A stretch of DNA of 64,000 bases from positions 682,001 to 746,000 of the forward strand of contig NZ_FMAE01000001.1 in NCBI RefSeq assembly GCF_900094575.1, in the 5' to 3' direction. Every line of letters starts with the position of its first letter. Position 1 is the first letter of the stretch. Positions 8,344-21,376 of the stretch are shown piece by piece. The translations under genes were made by a program, and so were the position numbers. The notes below the pieces were generated by a model that was not told the origin of the DNA, searched no databases, and saw only the letters and a program-made list of their open reading frames with translations. Source of the stretch: Bradyrhizobium yuanmingense. Lineage in GTDB: Bacteria > Pseudomonadota > Alphaproteobacteria > Rhizobiales > Xanthobacteraceae.

Positions 8344-10180
8344 CTAGGCGTAGAGGCGGCGCTCCACGGCGACGCCCACCAGGTCGAGATAGCGCGCGAT
8401 CAAGTCGGGACGGCCGACGAGATAGCCTTGCATCTCCTCGCAGGCCTCGCGGGCCAAGAAGGCACGTTGGCTTCCGTCTCCACCCCCTCGGCAATGACCG
8501 GGATCTTCAGCGCGTGCGCCAGGCTCAGGACGGCGCGGACAATCTCGGCCGATTGCGGCGTCGCCTCCAGGTTGGAGATGAAACTGCGGTCGATCTTGAT
8601 CTTGTCGAACGGGAACGACTGCAGATACGACAGCGAGGAATAGCCGGTACCGAAATCGTCCATGGCGATGCGGATGCCGAGCGCCTTCAGCCGCCGCAGC
8701 AGATTGAGCGCGCGGGTGAAATCGCCGATCAGCACGCCCTCGGTGATCTCGACCTCGAGCCGCGTCGGCGTCAATCCCGTCTCCAACAGGATCTGATGGA
8801 TCGAGCGCTCGAGATCGCCCGCCTGAAACTGGACCGGCGACAGATTGACCGCGACCTGCAACGGCCGCGGCCAGGATGCCGCCTCACGGCACGCCTCGCG
8901 CAGCACCCATTCACCGATCTCGACGATCAGCCCGTTCTCCTCGGCGAGCGGAATGAACTGGTCCGGCGGCACGAAGCCCCGCGTCGGGTGATTCCATCGC
9001 AGCAGCGCCTCGAAGCCGATGACCTCGCCATCCACCCGCGCCTGCGGCTGGAAATAGACGAGGAGCTGGTTCTGCTCCAGCGCCTGCCGCAGGTCGTGCT
9101 GCAACAGCCTGCGATCGCGCAGCTCCTGGTCCATCTCGGATTCGAAGCAGCGGACCCGGCTCCTGCCCTCCCGCTTGGCGCGGTAGAGAGCCGAGTCGGC
9201 GTTGGCGAGCAGCGTCGCCGCGTTCACGCCATCGTCGGGATAGAACGCGATGCCGACGCTGAGGCCCACGTGGGAGAGATAGTCGTCGACCTCGAGCTCC
9301 TTGCCGATCGTCTCGACCAGGCGTTCGGCCAGCGCCAGAACGTCCTCACGGCTGGCGTTGTCGGGCATCAGGATCATGAACTCGTCGCCGCCGATGCGGG
9401 CGACGAAGGCGCCTTCGGCTTCCGCGGCAAGCCGGTCGGCGGCCGCCCGCATCAGCATGTCGCCGACGGGGTGACCGAACACGTCGTTGACCTCCTTGAA
9501 GCGGTCGAGATCGAGGCTCAGCACAGCGAAACTGGTCGATGCCTCCTGCGCCCGCTCCAGCCGTTCGTCGAGCGCCGCGTTGAAGGCGCTGCGGTTCGGC
9601 AGGTCCGTGAGCGCATCATGATGCGCAAGATGGCTGATCCGCTGCCGGGTGGTGACACGCTCCGTGACATCCTCGATTACGCCGACCAGATATTGCGGAT
9701 CCCCGTTGCCATCCGTGATCAGCATCTTGCGTGAATTGACGATCCGGTCGCGGCCCTTGACGCCGACTTCGAGCAGATGCTCCTCCAGAACCATCGGCAT
9801 GCCGCTGGCCGCGACGCGTCTATCCTGCTCGTTGACCACGCGGGCCACGTCAGCCGGGAAGATCTGCTCGGGCGTTCGGCCCAGCATCTGTTCGCGCGGC
9901 ATGCCGTAATAGTCTTCTCCGGCGCGGTTGAGCAGGATGTAGCGCGAACTCTCCGCACATTTCGCGAAGACGGCGATCGGAATGTTAACTCGCGGGTCCG
10001 CAGCAGATCCTGCTCGACCTCGTCGCGCGTTTGCGCGCGTACTTCGATCATCCGCTGACGCTCGCGATCACCGGCCTCGTAAGCCGCGCTGACGAACTTG
10101 CCCAGCTTGACGAGATCGACCTGTCCGGTGGCATCGGTGGCGCAGCGGAGCTGCTCGGCGAACAGGCGATGCATGCTCAT
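8344..10180 (-). pseudogene. PAS-GGDEF-EAL protein gene broken by two frameshifts
   Basis: The 5' part starts at ATG 10180 (MSMHRLFAEQLRCATD) and runs in frame to about 9990. Homologous PAS sequence then continues in another frame (NIPIAVFAKCAESSRYILLN). A few codons of the linker normally found before NIPIAV seem to be missing, so a small out-of-frame deletion lies near 9986-9991. The long middle frame carries the rest of PAS, GGDEF (RIGGDEFMIL) and EAL (GFEALLRWNHP). At about 8462-8464 a single base is missing (AACGTGCC, where AACGTGGCC is expected). Restoring it gives FLAREACEEMQGYLVGRPD and a natural C terminus VAVERRLYA ending at 8344. A product from ATG 9902 could keep GGDEF and most of EAL. 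Either the gene is decaying or the sequence has errors here. Confidence 0.8.
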
Positions 10181-10432
10181 GCCATCACTTTGCGCCGCGT
10201 GCGGGCTTCATGCCGCAGTTTCCGTCGTTACGCATCCGCGCTCTCATACCGTTCCTAAACCACAGATTGAGACGCTTGGCATTGCGCGGTCGTTAATCGA
10301 TTGTCCTTCTCCGGTGCGTTGGTTACCCCGGCCTGAATGAGCCGATCGATTTGGAAGGCATGCTCCGTAGAGATCCGGAGAAAGTGGCGCGCCTTGACAC
10401 ACCGGAGCCACGGCGGTGGGCTGATCCGTAAT

Positions 10433-11170
10433 CTACCGGATGAGCGCACTTTCTTCGGCCCGCTTCGCGGGCGCGGAACTATCTTGCAGCTTCGGAACCC
10501 GGCCGGTCTCCGCGGCGATGCGAATAGCCGCGATATTGGCGGCATATTCGCCAGCGCTCTTGCCGCGAAACACGGCGGAGCCCGCGACCAGCGTGTCGGC
10601 ACCCGCTGCAGCCACGGCCGCGGCATTGTCGCACGTGACACCGCCGTCGACCTCGAGCCGGATCGGCCGCCCGCCGATCATGGTCCTGATCCGCCTGATC
10701 TTGTCGATCTGCGATGCGATGAAGGATTGGCCGCCAAAGCCCGGATTGACCGTCATCACCAGCACGAGATCGATACGATCGAGCACATACTCGATCACCG
10801 CTTCCGGGGTCGACGGACAAAGGCTGACGCCAGCCTTGCTGCCGAGCGAGCGGATCGCCTGGAGCGAGCGGTCGAGATGCGCCCCCGCTTCGGCGTGCAC
10901 CGTGATGATGTCCGCTCCGGCCTTTGCGAACGCCTCGAGATAGGGATCTGTCGGCGCGATCATCAAATGCACGTCGAACGGCTTCTTCGAATAGGGACGG
11001 ACCGCCTTGATGACGTCGGCACCGAAACTGATGTTCGGCACGAAGTGTCCGTCCATGACGTCCCAATGGATCCAGTCGGCCCCAGCGGCGTCGATCGCGG
11101 CGACCTCCTCGCCGAGACGCGCGAAATCCGCGGCGAGGATCGATGGAGCGATCATGATCTCCTTCGTCAT
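10433..11170 (-). CDS. cbbE: ribulose-phosphate 3-epimerase (Calvin cycle copy)
   Basis: 245-residue TIM barrel with the family signatures [44 protein letters not shown] and EVDGGV. These supply the metal-binding His/Asp residues. It interconverts xylulose 5-phosphate and ribulose 5-phosphate, feeding phosphoribulokinase. It is the last gene of the cbb operon: its ATG overlaps the cbbX stop in an ATGA arrangement, so the two are translationally coupled. The C-terminal 20 residues ([16 protein letters not shown]) extend beyond the usual end. Confidence 0.95.
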   Translation of the reverse strand: MTKEIMIAPSILAADFARLGEEVAAIDAAGADWIHWDVMDGHFVPNISFGADVIKAVRPYSKKPFDVHLMIAPTDPYLEAFAKAGADIITVHAEAGAHLDRSLQAIRSLGSKAGVSLCPSTPEAVIEYVLDRIDLVLVMTVNPGFGGQSFIASQIDKIRRIRTMIGGRPIRLEVDGGVTCDNAAAVAAAGADTLVAGSAVFRGKSAGEYAANIAAIRIAAETGRVPKLQDSSAPAKRAEESALIR

Positions 11171-12099
11171 GGCACTGCACTCCGCGCATCCGCACCGCCG
11201 CTGAAGACTCGGCTCGCCAAGACGTCCATGGCATCGATGGTTTCGAGGTCGGCGACATCGAGCATGCGATCGAGATCGGACACCAGCCGATCGGCCTGCC
11301 GCAGGCGGATGCGGTCGACGGCGTTGCGGATCGAGCGCGCGTTGGAGAAGAACGGCTGGGTCCGACGCAGCGCGATGTATTTCTCGAACGCCTCGCGCGC
11401 CGCGGCCGACAAGCGATAGCCGCGCTCCTTCAGCATCAGCTCGGCTATGACGAGCAGCTCGGCCTCTGCATAGTCAGGGAATTCGATGTGGTGGGCGATG
11501 CGCGAGCGGAAGCCGGGATTGGAGGCGAAGAATTTCGTCATCCGCTCGCCATAGCCGGCGAGGATCACGACGAGGTCCTCGCGCTGGTTCTCCATCACCT
11601 GGAGCAGGATCTCGATCGATTCCTGACCATAGTCGCGCTCGTTGTCGGGACGATGCAGATAATAGGCCTCGTCGATGAACAGCACGCCGCCCATCGCCTT
11701 TTTCAGTATCTCCTTGGTCTTCGGCGCGGTGTGGCCGATATACTGGCCGACGAGATCGTCGCGCGTCACCGAGATCACCTGCCCGCGCCGCACGAAGCCG
11801 AGCCTGTGCAGGATCCTGGCCATGCGCAGCGCCACGGTGGTCTTGCCTGTTCCAGGATTGCCGGTGAACGACATGTGCAGGGTTGGCGGCGCGGAGGCCA
11901 GCCCCGCACGCTGCCGGATGCGCTCGATCAGCAACAGCGAGGCGATCTGGCGCACGCGATTCTTGACCGGCTTGAGTCCGATCAGCTCCTGATCGAGCTG
12001 TAGCAGCGTCTCGGTGATTCCGGCGGCTTCAGCCTCCTTGCGGAGATCGAAATGGGTCTCGCTGTGTTCGGTCGTGGTTGCGTGGGGGACATCGAGCAT
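11167..12099 (-). CDS. cbbX: CbbX, AAA+ red-type RubisCO activase
   Basis: 310 residues, the standard CbbX length. Walker A is GNPGTGKT (about 80-87), Walker [12 protein letters not shown] (about 137-147), and sensor/arginine-finger segments follow (NPGFRSRI). CbbX remodels inhibited form IC RubisCO by pulling on the C terminus of the large subunit and is activated by ribulose bisphosphate, as established for the Rhodobacter enzyme. GAGGG lies 6 bases before the ATG. It is separated from cbbS by 99 bases that hold a hairpin with a T-run. Confidence 0.96.
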   Translation of the reverse strand: MLDVPHATTTEHSETHFDLRKEAEAAGITETLLQLDQELIGLKPVKNRVRQIASLLLIERIRQRAGLASAPPTLHMSFTGNPGTGKTTVALRMARILHRLGFVRRGQVISVTRDDLVGQYIGHTAPKTKEILKKAMGGVLFIDEAYYLHRPDNERDYGQESIEILLQVMENQREDLVVILAGYGERMTKFFASNPGFRSRIAHHIEFPDYAEAELLVIAELMLKERGYRLSAAAREAFEKYIALRRTQPFFSNARSIRNAVDRIRLRQADRLVSDLDRMLDVADLETIDAMDVLASRVFSGGADARSAVP

Positions 12100-12107
12100 G
12101 GCTACCC

Positions 12108-12146
12108 TCGAAGAAAAGAGCTTCGCCGCGAGCGAGGCGGCGAAGC
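12108..12146 (-). terminator. terminator or attenuator hairpin between cbbS and cbbX
   Basis: A perfect 10-bp stem GCTTCGCCGC / GCGGCGAAGC with a 7-base loop (12120-12146) is followed on the minus strand by TCTTTTCTTC. It lies between the RubisCO small-subunit gene and the activase gene. It may let only a fraction of transcripts read into cbbXE, or may stabilise the 3' end of cbbLS mRNA. Confidence 0.7.
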
Positions 12147-12198
12147 AGTGGTCCGCCAGGATGCGGAGCAGGGAGAGCTCCGCGCGGAAGCGGATGAC

Positions 12199-12606
12199 TC
12201 AAGCTGGCGCGTGCGCGGCCGGCTTTCGAACCGTGGTGTAGCGGACCGCACGGCCGCCAACCTCCTGCCGCACCAGCTCGAACTCCGTTTCTTGCTTCGG
12301 CCGGTTGACCAGGAAGGAGATCCGCACCGATTCCCAGCCGTGGCTGGCATCGAAGCCGCTGATGCGGATGTAGCTGTTACCATAGACCCTGCGGCACTCG
12401 GCGAGCTCCATCATCACGCCGGCAGCGTCCTGGAGATCGAACATCGGCAGGCCCCACATCTCCCAATAGGTGTTTCGGGGATGCGGATCGTCGGTGAACT
12501 CGATGTTCACCGCCCAGCCATTGGCGAGGCAATACTGCACCTGGCTGGTGATCTGCTCGTCGGTCAGATCCGGCAGGTACGAGAAGCAGCCCTGGGTGAT
12601 CTTCAT
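12199..12606 (-). CDS. cbbS: RubisCO small subunit, form IC
   Basis: 135 residues starting [19 protein letters not shown]. The motifs [19 protein letters not shown] and the long C-terminal extension (about residues 108-135, [15 protein letters not shown] onward) mark the red-type (form IC/ID) small subunit, which makes the beta-hairpin in the central channel. It assembles with CbbL as L8S8. The gene is 11 bases downstream of cbbL. The much longer overlapping frame upstream is a shadow. Confidence 0.97.
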   Translation of the reverse strand: MKITQGCFSYLPDLTDEQITSQVQYCLANGWAVNIEFTDDPHPRNTYWEMWGLPMFDLQDAAGVMMELAECRRVYGNSYIRISGFDASHGWESVRISFLVNRPKQETEFELVRQEVGGRAVRYTTVRKPAAHAPA

Positions 12607-12617
12607 CTCAAATCTCC

Positions 12618-15202
<2,585 letters not shown>

Positions 15203-15214
15203 GATTCGTCCTCC

Positions 15215-17233
15215 TTATTGGCTCTTGCGGGCCATCGCCCGGCGAGCCGCTTCCGCAATGCTTTGCGGTGTGATGCCGAATTCGCGGTACAACACCGGGG
15301 CGGGGGCCGAGGCGCCGAAGCCGCGCATGCCGACGAATTCGCCGTCAGCGCCGATCCAGCGATGCCAGTCGCCGGCGACAGCTGCCTCGATGCCGACGCG
15401 CGGCGCGGTGCCGAGCACCGAGGCGCGGTAATCATCCGGCTGCTCCTCGAACAGTGCGAAACACGGCGCCGAGACCACGGCGGCGCGAACGTGCTCGGTC
15501 GCGAGCAGGCGGGCCGCTTCCAGCGCGATCGAGACTTCCGAGCCGGTTGCAATGAGCGTCACGTCGCGACCGCCATCCGGCGAGACGACGAGATAGGCAC
15601 CATTCGCGACGCGGTTTCTGCCGCGCCCATCGCTGCGGAATGTCGGCAAGGCCTGCCGCGACAGGCATAGCACTGAGGGGCGATGCTCCGCCGCGAGCGC
15701 GCAATCCCAGGCCTCCAGCGTCTCGACGGCATCGGCGGGGCGGAACACCAGCAGGCTCGGAATCACGCGCAGCGCGGTCAGATGCTCGACCGGCTGATGC
15801 GTCGGACCATCCTCGCCAAGACCGATGGAGTCGTGCGTCATCACGTGGATGACGCGCAGCCGCATCAAGGCCGCAAGTCGGATCGCCGGCCGGCTGTAGT
15901 CGGAGAACGCCAGAAACGTGCCGCCATAGGGAATGAAGCCGCCATGCAGCGCCAGGCCGTTCATCGCTGCGGCCATGCCGTGCTCGCGGATGCCATAGTG
16001 GATGTAGTCGCCGGCGAACGCACCACTCTTGACCGGCGCCTGCGCCTTGGCATGCGTCAGGTTCGAATGGGTGAGGTCCGCGGAGCCGCCGACCAGGCCG
16101 GGAATTGTTCCTGCGATTCCCTCGAGCACCTGTTGCGAGGCCTGCCGCGTCGCCAGCTTCGGCCGCTCGGATGCAAAGTGCTCACGCAATTTCGCCGCGG
16201 CCAGCGCATAGGCGGCGGGCAGAGCCGCGGCTTTGCCCTCGACGAACAGGTCGCGCTGCTCCGGCGTCGCACCTTCGTAACGATCGAGCCAAGCGAGGCG
16301 GTCGACCTGCCCGCGCTGCCCGATCATCCGCCAAGCCTTGAGCACCGGGATCGGCACCACGAAAGGCTGATAGTCCCAACCCAGCGTCCGCCGCGCCGCT
16401 GCCGTCTGCTCGGTGCCGAGCGGCGCGCCATGCACTTTCTCGGTGCCCTGTCTATCAGGCGCGCCATAGCCGATGATTGTGCGACAGGCGATCAGCGACG
16501 GCTTCGCGGTCTCCCGCTCCTCCGCTATCGCCTGCGCCACCGCTTCGGGATCATGTCCGTCGACGCGGCGCACCGACCAGCCGGAGGCAGCGAAGCGCGC
16601 GAGCTGGTCGTCCGATGTCGCCAGCGAGGTCGGACCGTCGATGGAGATGCCGTTGTCGTCGAACAGCACGATCAGCCGGCCGAGCCCGAGATGACCGGCC
16701 AGCGAGATCGCCTCATGGCTGAGGCCTTCCATCAGGCAGCCATCGCCCGCGATAACATAGGTGAAGTGATCGACGAGCCCATCGCCATGCCGCGCATTCG
16801 CCATCCGCTCGGCGAGCGCCATGCCGACCGCGGTCGCAATGCCCTGGCCCAGCGGTCCCGTCGTGGTCTCGACACCAGCCGTGTGGCCATATTCGGGGTG
16901 GCCCGGCGTCTTCGAGCCCCACTGGCGAAAGGCCTTGATGTCGTCGAGGCTGATATCGCCGCCGGTGAGATGCAGCAGCGCATAGAGCAGCATCGAGCCG
17001 TGCCCCGCCGACAGCACGAAGCGGTCGCGGTCCGGCCAGTTCGGATGCGCCGAGTCGAACTTCAGGAAGCGCGAGAACAGCACAGTCGCGACGTCGGCCA
17101 TGCCCATGGGCAGCCCGGGATGGCCTGACTGCGCTGCCTCGATGGCGTCGACCGCGAGGAAGCGGACGGCATTGGCGAGATCGTTGTGCGTGACCGCATT
17201 GAGGTCGGCTTCGGCATGGACGGAGATGTTCAT
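15215..17233 (-). CDS. cbbT: transketolase (Calvin cycle copy)
   Basis: 672 residues. The thiamine diphosphate motif starts at GDGCLMEG (about 157) and ends with the [11 protein letters not shown] stretch. Other signatures are [12 protein letters not shown] at the N terminus and [18 protein letters not shown] in the pyrimidine-binding domain. The enzyme transfers two-carbon units to regenerate pentose phosphates. cbbP precedes it by 16 bases. Confidence 0.96.
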   Translation of the reverse strand: MNISVHAEADLNAVTHNDLANAVRFLAVDAIEAAQSGHPGLPMGMADVATVLFSRFLKFDSAHPNWPDRDRFVLSAGHGSMLLYALLHLTGGDISLDDIKAFRQWGSKTPGHPEYGHTAGVETTTGPLGQGIATAVGMALAERMANARHGDGLVDHFTYVIAGDGCLMEGLSHEAISLAGHLGLGRLIVLFDDNGISIDGPTSLATSDDQLARFAASGWSVRRVDGHDPEAVAQAIAEERETAKPSLIACRTIIGYGAPDRQGTEKVHGAPLGTEQTAAARRTLGWDYQPFVVPIPVLKAWRMIGQRGQVDRLAWLDRYEGATPEQRDLFVEGKAAALPAAYALAAAKLREHFASERPKLATRQASQQVLEGIAGTIPGLVGGSADLTHSNLTHAKAQAPVKSGAFAGDYIHYGIREHGMAAAMNGLALHGGFIPYGGTFLAFSDYSRPAIRLAALMRLRVIHVMTHDSIGLGEDGPTHQPVEHLTALRVIPSLLVFRPADAVETLEAWDCALAAEHRPSVLCLSRQALPTFRSDGRGRNRVANGAYLVVSPDGGRDVTLIATGSEVSIALEAARLLATEHVRAAVVSAPCFALFEEQPDDYRASVLGTAPRVGIEAAVAGDWHRWIGADGEFVGMRGFGASAPAPVLYREFGITPQSIAEAARRAMARKSQ

Positions 17234-17249
17234 CGGAGTCTCTCCCTGT

Positions 17250-18125
17250 TCACTTCAGGCTGCGCTTGCGCTCGATCAGCTGCATGATCAGCGGCGTCAG
17301 GATCAGCTGCATGGCCAGGTCCAGCTTCGCGCCCGGGCACACGATCGAATTGGCGCGCGACATCCAGCTCTGCGGCAGCATCGAGAGCAGATAGGGGAAG
17401 TCGATACCGCGCGGATTCTTGAAGCGGATCACCACCATCGATTCGTCCGGCGTCGGGATCCAGCGCGCGATGAATGGATTGGAGGTGTCCACGGTCGGGA
17501 CGCGCTGGAAGTTGATGTCGGTCTCGGTGAATTGCGGGCAGATGTAGTGGATGTAGTCGGGCATCCGCCGCAGGATGGTGTCGGTGACCGCCTCGGTCGA
17601 ATAGCCGCGTGCGCTGCGGTCGCGGTGCAGCTTCTGGATCCATTCGAGGTTGATGACGGGCACGACGCCGATCTTGAGGTCGGCATAGCGCGCGACGTTC
17701 ACCTTATCGGTGACTACGGCGCCGTGCAGGCCCTCGTAGAACAGAAGGTCCGAATCCTCCGGCAGCTGCTTCCAGTCGGTGAAGGTGCCTGGTGCCGCAC
17801 CATGCAGCGCCGATTCCTCGGCGTCGTGGACGTAGTGCCGCGTCACCGCGGTGCCGGTCTCGCCGTAGTCGCGGAAGGCGCGTTCCAGCTCCTCGAACAA
17901 ATTGGTCTCGGGGCTGAAATGGCTGAAGTGCTTGTTGCCGCGCTCGGCCTCCTTCGCCATCTGCGCACGCATCTCGGCACGGTCGTAGCGGTGGAAGGCG
18001 TCGCCCTCGATGTAGACGGCGTTGACCTTCTCGCGGAAAAAGATCTGCTCGAAGGTCTTCTTGACGGAGGTGGTGCCGGCGCCGGAGGAGCCGGTGATGG
18101 AGATGATCGGATGCTTCCTGGACAT
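17250..18125 (-). CDS. cbbP: phosphoribulokinase
   Basis: 291 residues, the bacterial (octameric, class I) length. The P-loop is [12 protein letters not shown] (about 12-23). Further signatures are [27 protein letters not shown] and [11 protein letters not shown]. It phosphorylates ribulose 5-phosphate to the RubisCO substrate. Bacterial enzymes of this class are activated by NADH. The gene is 12 bases after cbbF. Confidence 0.97.
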   Translation of the reverse strand: MSRKHPIISITGSSGAGTTSVKKTFEQIFFREKVNAVYIEGDAFHRYDRAEMRAQMAKEAERGNKHFSHFSPETNLFEELERAFRDYGETGTAVTRHYVHDAEESALHGAAPGTFTDWKQLPEDSDLLFYEGLHGAVVTDKVNVARYADLKIGVVPVINLEWIQKLHRDRSARGYSTEAVTDTILRRMPDYIHYICPQFTETDINFQRVPTVDTSNPFIARWIPTPDESMVVIRFKNPRGIDFPYLLSMLPQSWMSRANSIVCPGAKLDLAMQLILTPLIMQLIERKRSLK

Positions 18126-18137
18126 CGGACGCCTCGC

Positions 18138-19175
18138 TCAGAGCCGGAAGAATCCGCGCCGCGCGAACAGCGGCGCCGAGACGCTGGCAACCAGCAGCGG
18201 ATCGCAATGCAGCTCCTCGACGCGCCGCACCTCGTTGCTCGAGCCCATGATCAGCGGCACGCGCTGGTGCAGGCTCTGCGCCGATAGATCGAGGATGCGC
18301 TCGCGCCCGGTCGAGGCCGAGCCGCCGGCCTGCTCGATGATCATCGCCATCGGGTGTGCTTCGTAGGTCAGGCGTAGGCGGCCGTCGCCGTAGCCGGGCC
18401 GCGCATCGGAAGGGTAGAGAAACACGCCGCCACGGGTGAGGATGCGATAGGCCTCCGCGACCAGCGACCCGATCCAGCGCATGTTGAAATCGTGGTTGGC
18501 GGGCCCGTCGACGCCGGCGAGGCATTCGTCGATGAAGGCGCGCACCGGCGGATCCCAATGCCGGCGGTTCGAGGCGTTGATCGCGAACTCCTCGCAGGCT
18601 TCGGCGATCTGCACGCCGCTGCGCGCGAAGCGGAAGCAGCCCGCCTTGCGATCGAGCGTGAAAATGTCGACGCCGTCGCCGAGCGTCAGCACCAGCGAGG
18701 TCTGCGGGCCGTAGGTGACGAAGCCCGCCGCGAGCTGCGCCGAGCCCCGCTGCTGAAAGGCGAGTGAGAGATCATTGGGGGCCGGCAGGATCGAGAAGAT
18801 CGTGCCGACGGTCATGTTGATGTCGATGTTGGAGGAGCCGTCGAGCGGATCGATCGCGATGCAGATTCGCCCCTGACGATCGACGATCTGGGCCTCACGC
18901 ATCTCCTCCGACGCCAGCGCCGCGATCGGCAGCCGGCCGAGGCAGCGGCGCAGGATCGCGTCCGCCTGGACGTCGAGGTCGCGTTGGAGATCGCCGTCGC
19001 TGTTGCGCCCGGTGGTCAGGCCCGAGGCGTCGGCGAGATCGCCGCTGGCGATGAGATCGGCAATCTCGATCGCTGCGGCCGCGATGGCATCGACCGCGGC
19101 TGCCACGGCCAACGCATGCGGCGCGGTCTCAGAGTACCGTTGAAGGTGGTCGTCCAACCTGAGTTGCCCGGTCAT
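18138..19175 (-). CDS. cbbF: fructose/sedoheptulose-1,6-bisphosphatase class I
   Basis: 345 residues. The metal and phosphate-binding motif [14 protein letters not shown] (about 123-136) and a conserved Glu in ASEEM are present. The C-terminal part [18 protein letters not shown] resembles Calvin cycle FBPases. ATG 19175 ([14 protein letters not shown]) is preferred over in-frame ATGs at 19208 and 19247, which would add a non-conserved extension. It is the first gene of the cbb operon, transcribed away from cbbR. Confidence 0.94.
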   Translation of the reverse strand: MTGQLRLDDHLQRYSETAPHALAVAAAVDAIAAAAIEIADLIASGDLADASGLTTGRNSDGDLQRDLDVQADAILRRCLGRLPIAALASEEMREAQIVDRQGRICIAIDPLDGSSNIDINMTVGTIFSILPAPNDLSLAFQQRGSAQLAAGFVTYGPQTSLVLTLGDGVDIFTLDRKAGCFRFARSGVQIAEACEEFAINASNRRHWDPPVRAFIDECLAGVDGPANHDFNMRWIGSLVAEAYRILTRGGVFLYPSDARPGYGDGRLRLTYEAHPMAMIIEQAGGSASTGRERILDLSAQSLHQRVPLIMGSSNEVRRVEELHCDPLLVASVSAPLFARRGFFRL

Positions 19176-19267
19176 CTGCGTCCATCCCCTTGCCGGTGCC
19201 GCACCCATTCCCTCCTGGTGGAGGCAGGTCGCGTTCAGTGCCGGCATCAGGAGATTGACAGGAGCGG

Positions 19268-19320
19268 CTTAATAAGGAAAATTTCTAATTATAATGAGCC
19301 TCAAAGAATTTTCTTATAAT
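19268..19320. promoter_or_regulatory. AT-rich cbbF/cbbR regulatory region, probable CbbR operator
   Basis: This block is strikingly AT-rich in a GC-rich genome. It contains two dyads: TAAGGAAAATTTCTAA (19273-19288, imperfect) and AAGAATTTTCTT (19304-19315, perfect 5-bp arms around TT). CbbR-type LysR regulators bind AT-rich TNA-N7/8-TNA sites between cbbR and the operon. The second dyad falls within the first codons of cbbR as called. The exact promoter elements cannot be fixed by eye. Confidence 0.55.
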
Positions 19321-20271
19321 GGCACCGGCCATGCAGCGGCCCAGCTCCGGCATCTGACGATCCGGCAGCTGCGCTCGCTTGCGGCGCTCTCGGCCAAAGG
19401 CAGCGTGACGGCGGCGTCGAGCCATCTCGGGCTGACCCAGCCGGCCGTGACCCAGCAGCTGCGGCAGCTGCAGGACCTGGCCGGCCTGCCCCTGGTGCAG
19501 CGAACCGGCGACGGCATGCTGCTGACGGAAGCCGGCAGGGAGGTGCTGGCGCTGGCCGAACGGGTCGAAGCCGCGATCACCGATTGCCAGGGCGCGCTCG
19601 ACCTGCTCGCGGGGCGGACCGGCGGCACCGTGCATCTCGGCGCGGTCTCGACCGCGAAATATTTCGTGCCGCACGCGATCGCGGCGTTCTCCAAGCGCTA
19701 CCCCAAGATCGAGATCAAGCTGACCATCGGCAATCGCGAGGAAATCCGCGAGGCCATGCACGGCTACGACCTCGACTTCGCCGTAATGGGTCGGCCACCG
19801 GCCGACGTCACCGTCGACGTCCGCCAGCTCGGGCGCAACCCGCACATCATCGTCGCGCGCAAGGGCCATTGGCTGGAGAAGGATTCCGGCCTCAGCCTGA
19901 CCGATCTCGTGCACGAGACCTTCCTCACCCGCGAGCCCGGCTCGGGCACGCGGACGCTGATGGAGGGCATGTTCCAGAAATCGGATCTCGAGCCGATCAT
20001 CGGCATGGAGATGAGCAGCAACGAGACCATCAAGCAGGCGGTCATCGCCGGGCTCGGCATCGCCTTCATCTCGGCTCACACCGTGGCGCATGAGCTCGCC
20101 GAGGGCCGGCTCGTCGTGCTCGACGTCGCGGGCCTGCCGATCGTGCGGCAATGGTACGTGATCCGCCGCAGCGACAAGGTGCTGCTGCCGCCCGCGCAGG
20201 CGATGTTCGATTTCCTCGGCTCGGAAGGCTCGAATTATCTGCCTGATTTGCCCGAGCTAGGCGGACGATAG
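19294..20271 (+). CDS. cbbR: CbbR, LysR-type activator of the cbb operon
   Basis: 325 residues. The winged helix starts at HLTIRQLRSLAALS (about residue 20), with recognition-helix segment LGLTQPAVTQQLRQLQ. The effector domain follows (about 110-315; GTVHLGAVSTAKYFVPHAI). Position and divergent orientation to cbbF support CbbR; family members sense RuBP, PEP or NADPH. ATG 19294 is the only ATG in frame before the helix-turn-helix. It adds about 19 residues compared with typical CbbR proteins, so a later non-ATG start is possible. Confidence 0.93.
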   Translation: MSLKEFSYNGTGHAAAQLRHLTIRQLRSLAALSAKGSVTAASSHLGLTQPAVTQQLRQLQDLAGLPLVQRTGDGMLLTEAGREVLALAERVEAAITDCQGALDLLAGRTGGTVHLGAVSTAKYFVPHAIAAFSKRYPKIEIKLTIGNREEIREAMHGYDLDFAVMGRPPADVTVDVRQLGRNPHIIVARKGHWLEKDSGLSLTDLVHETFLTREPGSGTRTLMEGMFQKSDLEPIIGMEMSSNETIKQAVIAGLGIAFISAHTVAHELAEGRLVVLDVAGLPIVRQWYVIRRSDKVLLPPAQAMFDFLGSEGSNYLPDLPELGGR

Positions 20272-20282
20272 CCGGCCTTCGC

Positions 20283-20375
20283 TCAGCTCATCAGCTTCAT
20301 GGCGAGCGTCGCCGCCAGCACCACGATGATCTGGAGCAGGCGCTCCGTCGTGAAGATGCGGTTGAAGGTGGTCAT
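20283..20375 (-). CDS. possible 30-aa single-TM small protein
   Basis: The short frame begins MTTFNRIFTTERLLQ and continues into one hydrophobic helix (IIVVLAATLAMKL). The organisation (polar N terminus, one membrane segment, stop) is like real small membrane proteins. It lies convergent to cbbR, 11 bases after the cbbR stop. The reading is plausible but not proven. Confidence 0.4.
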   Translation of the reverse strand: MTTFNRIFTTERLLQIIVVLAATLAMKLMS

Positions 20376-20508
20376 CGCGTGCCCCGGCCGACGTGAAGAA
20401 GAATCTCTCGCCCGTTGCTAGCACAGAAGGATGCGGAGACAACTCCGTAGTTGCCCGTGGCGGTCGCGCCTTCGGCGAGCCGGTTCAGGGCGCGCCGATG
20501 GCCGGCGA

Positions 20509-20706
20509 TCAGGCCGCGAGCGGGGCGGTGTGGTCCGTGCGCGAGGCGAAATAGGCTTCCAGCTCCGACAGCGCCCGCGCCTCCCACTCGCTCGCCTGCT
20601 CCAGCAGCGACCAGCTCTGGCCCGGGCGGAACGCTGCGGTCTGGCGATAGAGCGATGCGATGCCGCGGTAGCGGCGCACGTTCTCCAGGATGGCGTGACC
20701 GTTCAT
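20509..20706 (-). CDS. ENVRRYR-type small protein, copy B, 65 aa
   Basis: It starts MNGHAILENVRRYRGIASLY and contains SWSLLEQASEWEARALSELEAYF. It is a paralogue of the protein at 7963-8175 over its first 45-50 residues; the tails differ. It is predicted helical, with no signal peptide. ATG 20706 was chosen because homology starts shortly after it. Confidence 0.65.
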   Translation of the reverse strand: MNGHAILENVRRYRGIASLYRQTAAFRPGQSWSLLEQASEWEARALSELEAYFASRTDHTAPLAA

Positions 20707-20835
20707 GTCCGAAAACTCCCTCGTCATTCCCGCGGGAGAAACTGCGGCCAAATCTTTTTCGAAAAGTTAGCGGCGCGCGGCAAGTTCGCGGATGGTTGCC
20801 GGACTGTTGCTCGGGCGCAACGCGCGCGGCGCGAT

Positions 20836-21261
20836 CTATTGCGGATTCGTTGCCGCGCTCTCGCCCGAAGGCTTCAGCCCGCCGCTTCTGACGATTGTCA
20901 TCGTCGCGCGGCAGAGATCGGCAAGGCCGATCAGGAGGACGGCAAGAAGACAGAACAGGTTGATGGAATCGGCATGCGCGCTGGTCAGCGCATTGAGCTC
21001 GAAGAACGGCGGGATGAATGCCCACCACACCAGCGGCACGGTGAGCAGCGCGGCGAATGCCGCCGCCGGTGCACCCGCCATCAGCGCAAGCACGAACAGG
21101 CCGGGCAGGAACGCTGCGAAATAGAACTTTGCGCCGAGCAGGACGCAGATGCCCTGAACCACGGCCGAAACCGCGACGACGGCGAGCCCGAGCAGAAACG
21201 CCCCCCACGACCATGGCCGTACCCGCCGTGCGCCAAACAGCCCCGCACGTTTCATCAGCAT
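20836..21261 (-). CDS. DUF4118-like four-helix membrane protein, 141 aa
   Basis: After a basic start (MLMKRAGLFGARRVRPW) come about four hydrophobic helices. The FYFAAFLPGLFVLALMAG and TVPLVWWAFIPPFFELN stretches are typical of the KdpD-like DUF4118 membrane module. That module normally precedes a histidine kinase, but here the protein ends right after it (LCRATMTIVRSGGLKP). It is therefore a stand-alone sensor-like membrane domain without an output domain. Confidence 0.65.
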   Translation of the reverse strand: MLMKRAGLFGARRVRPWSWGAFLLGLAVVAVSAVVQGICVLLGAKFYFAAFLPGLFVLALMAGAPAAAFAALLTVPLVWWAFIPPFFELNALTSAHADSINLFCLLAVLLIGLADLCRATMTIVRSGGLKPSGESAATNPQ

Positions 21262-21376
21262 CCCCCTGCCGCCCGTTAACCAGGTGCGTTGCGACGAAAG
21301 TACTACAACCGCAACCAATCCGCGAGATGCAAATTGCGTCATCGCGAGGTCGGTCGCACCGTTCGGGCGACGGCCG

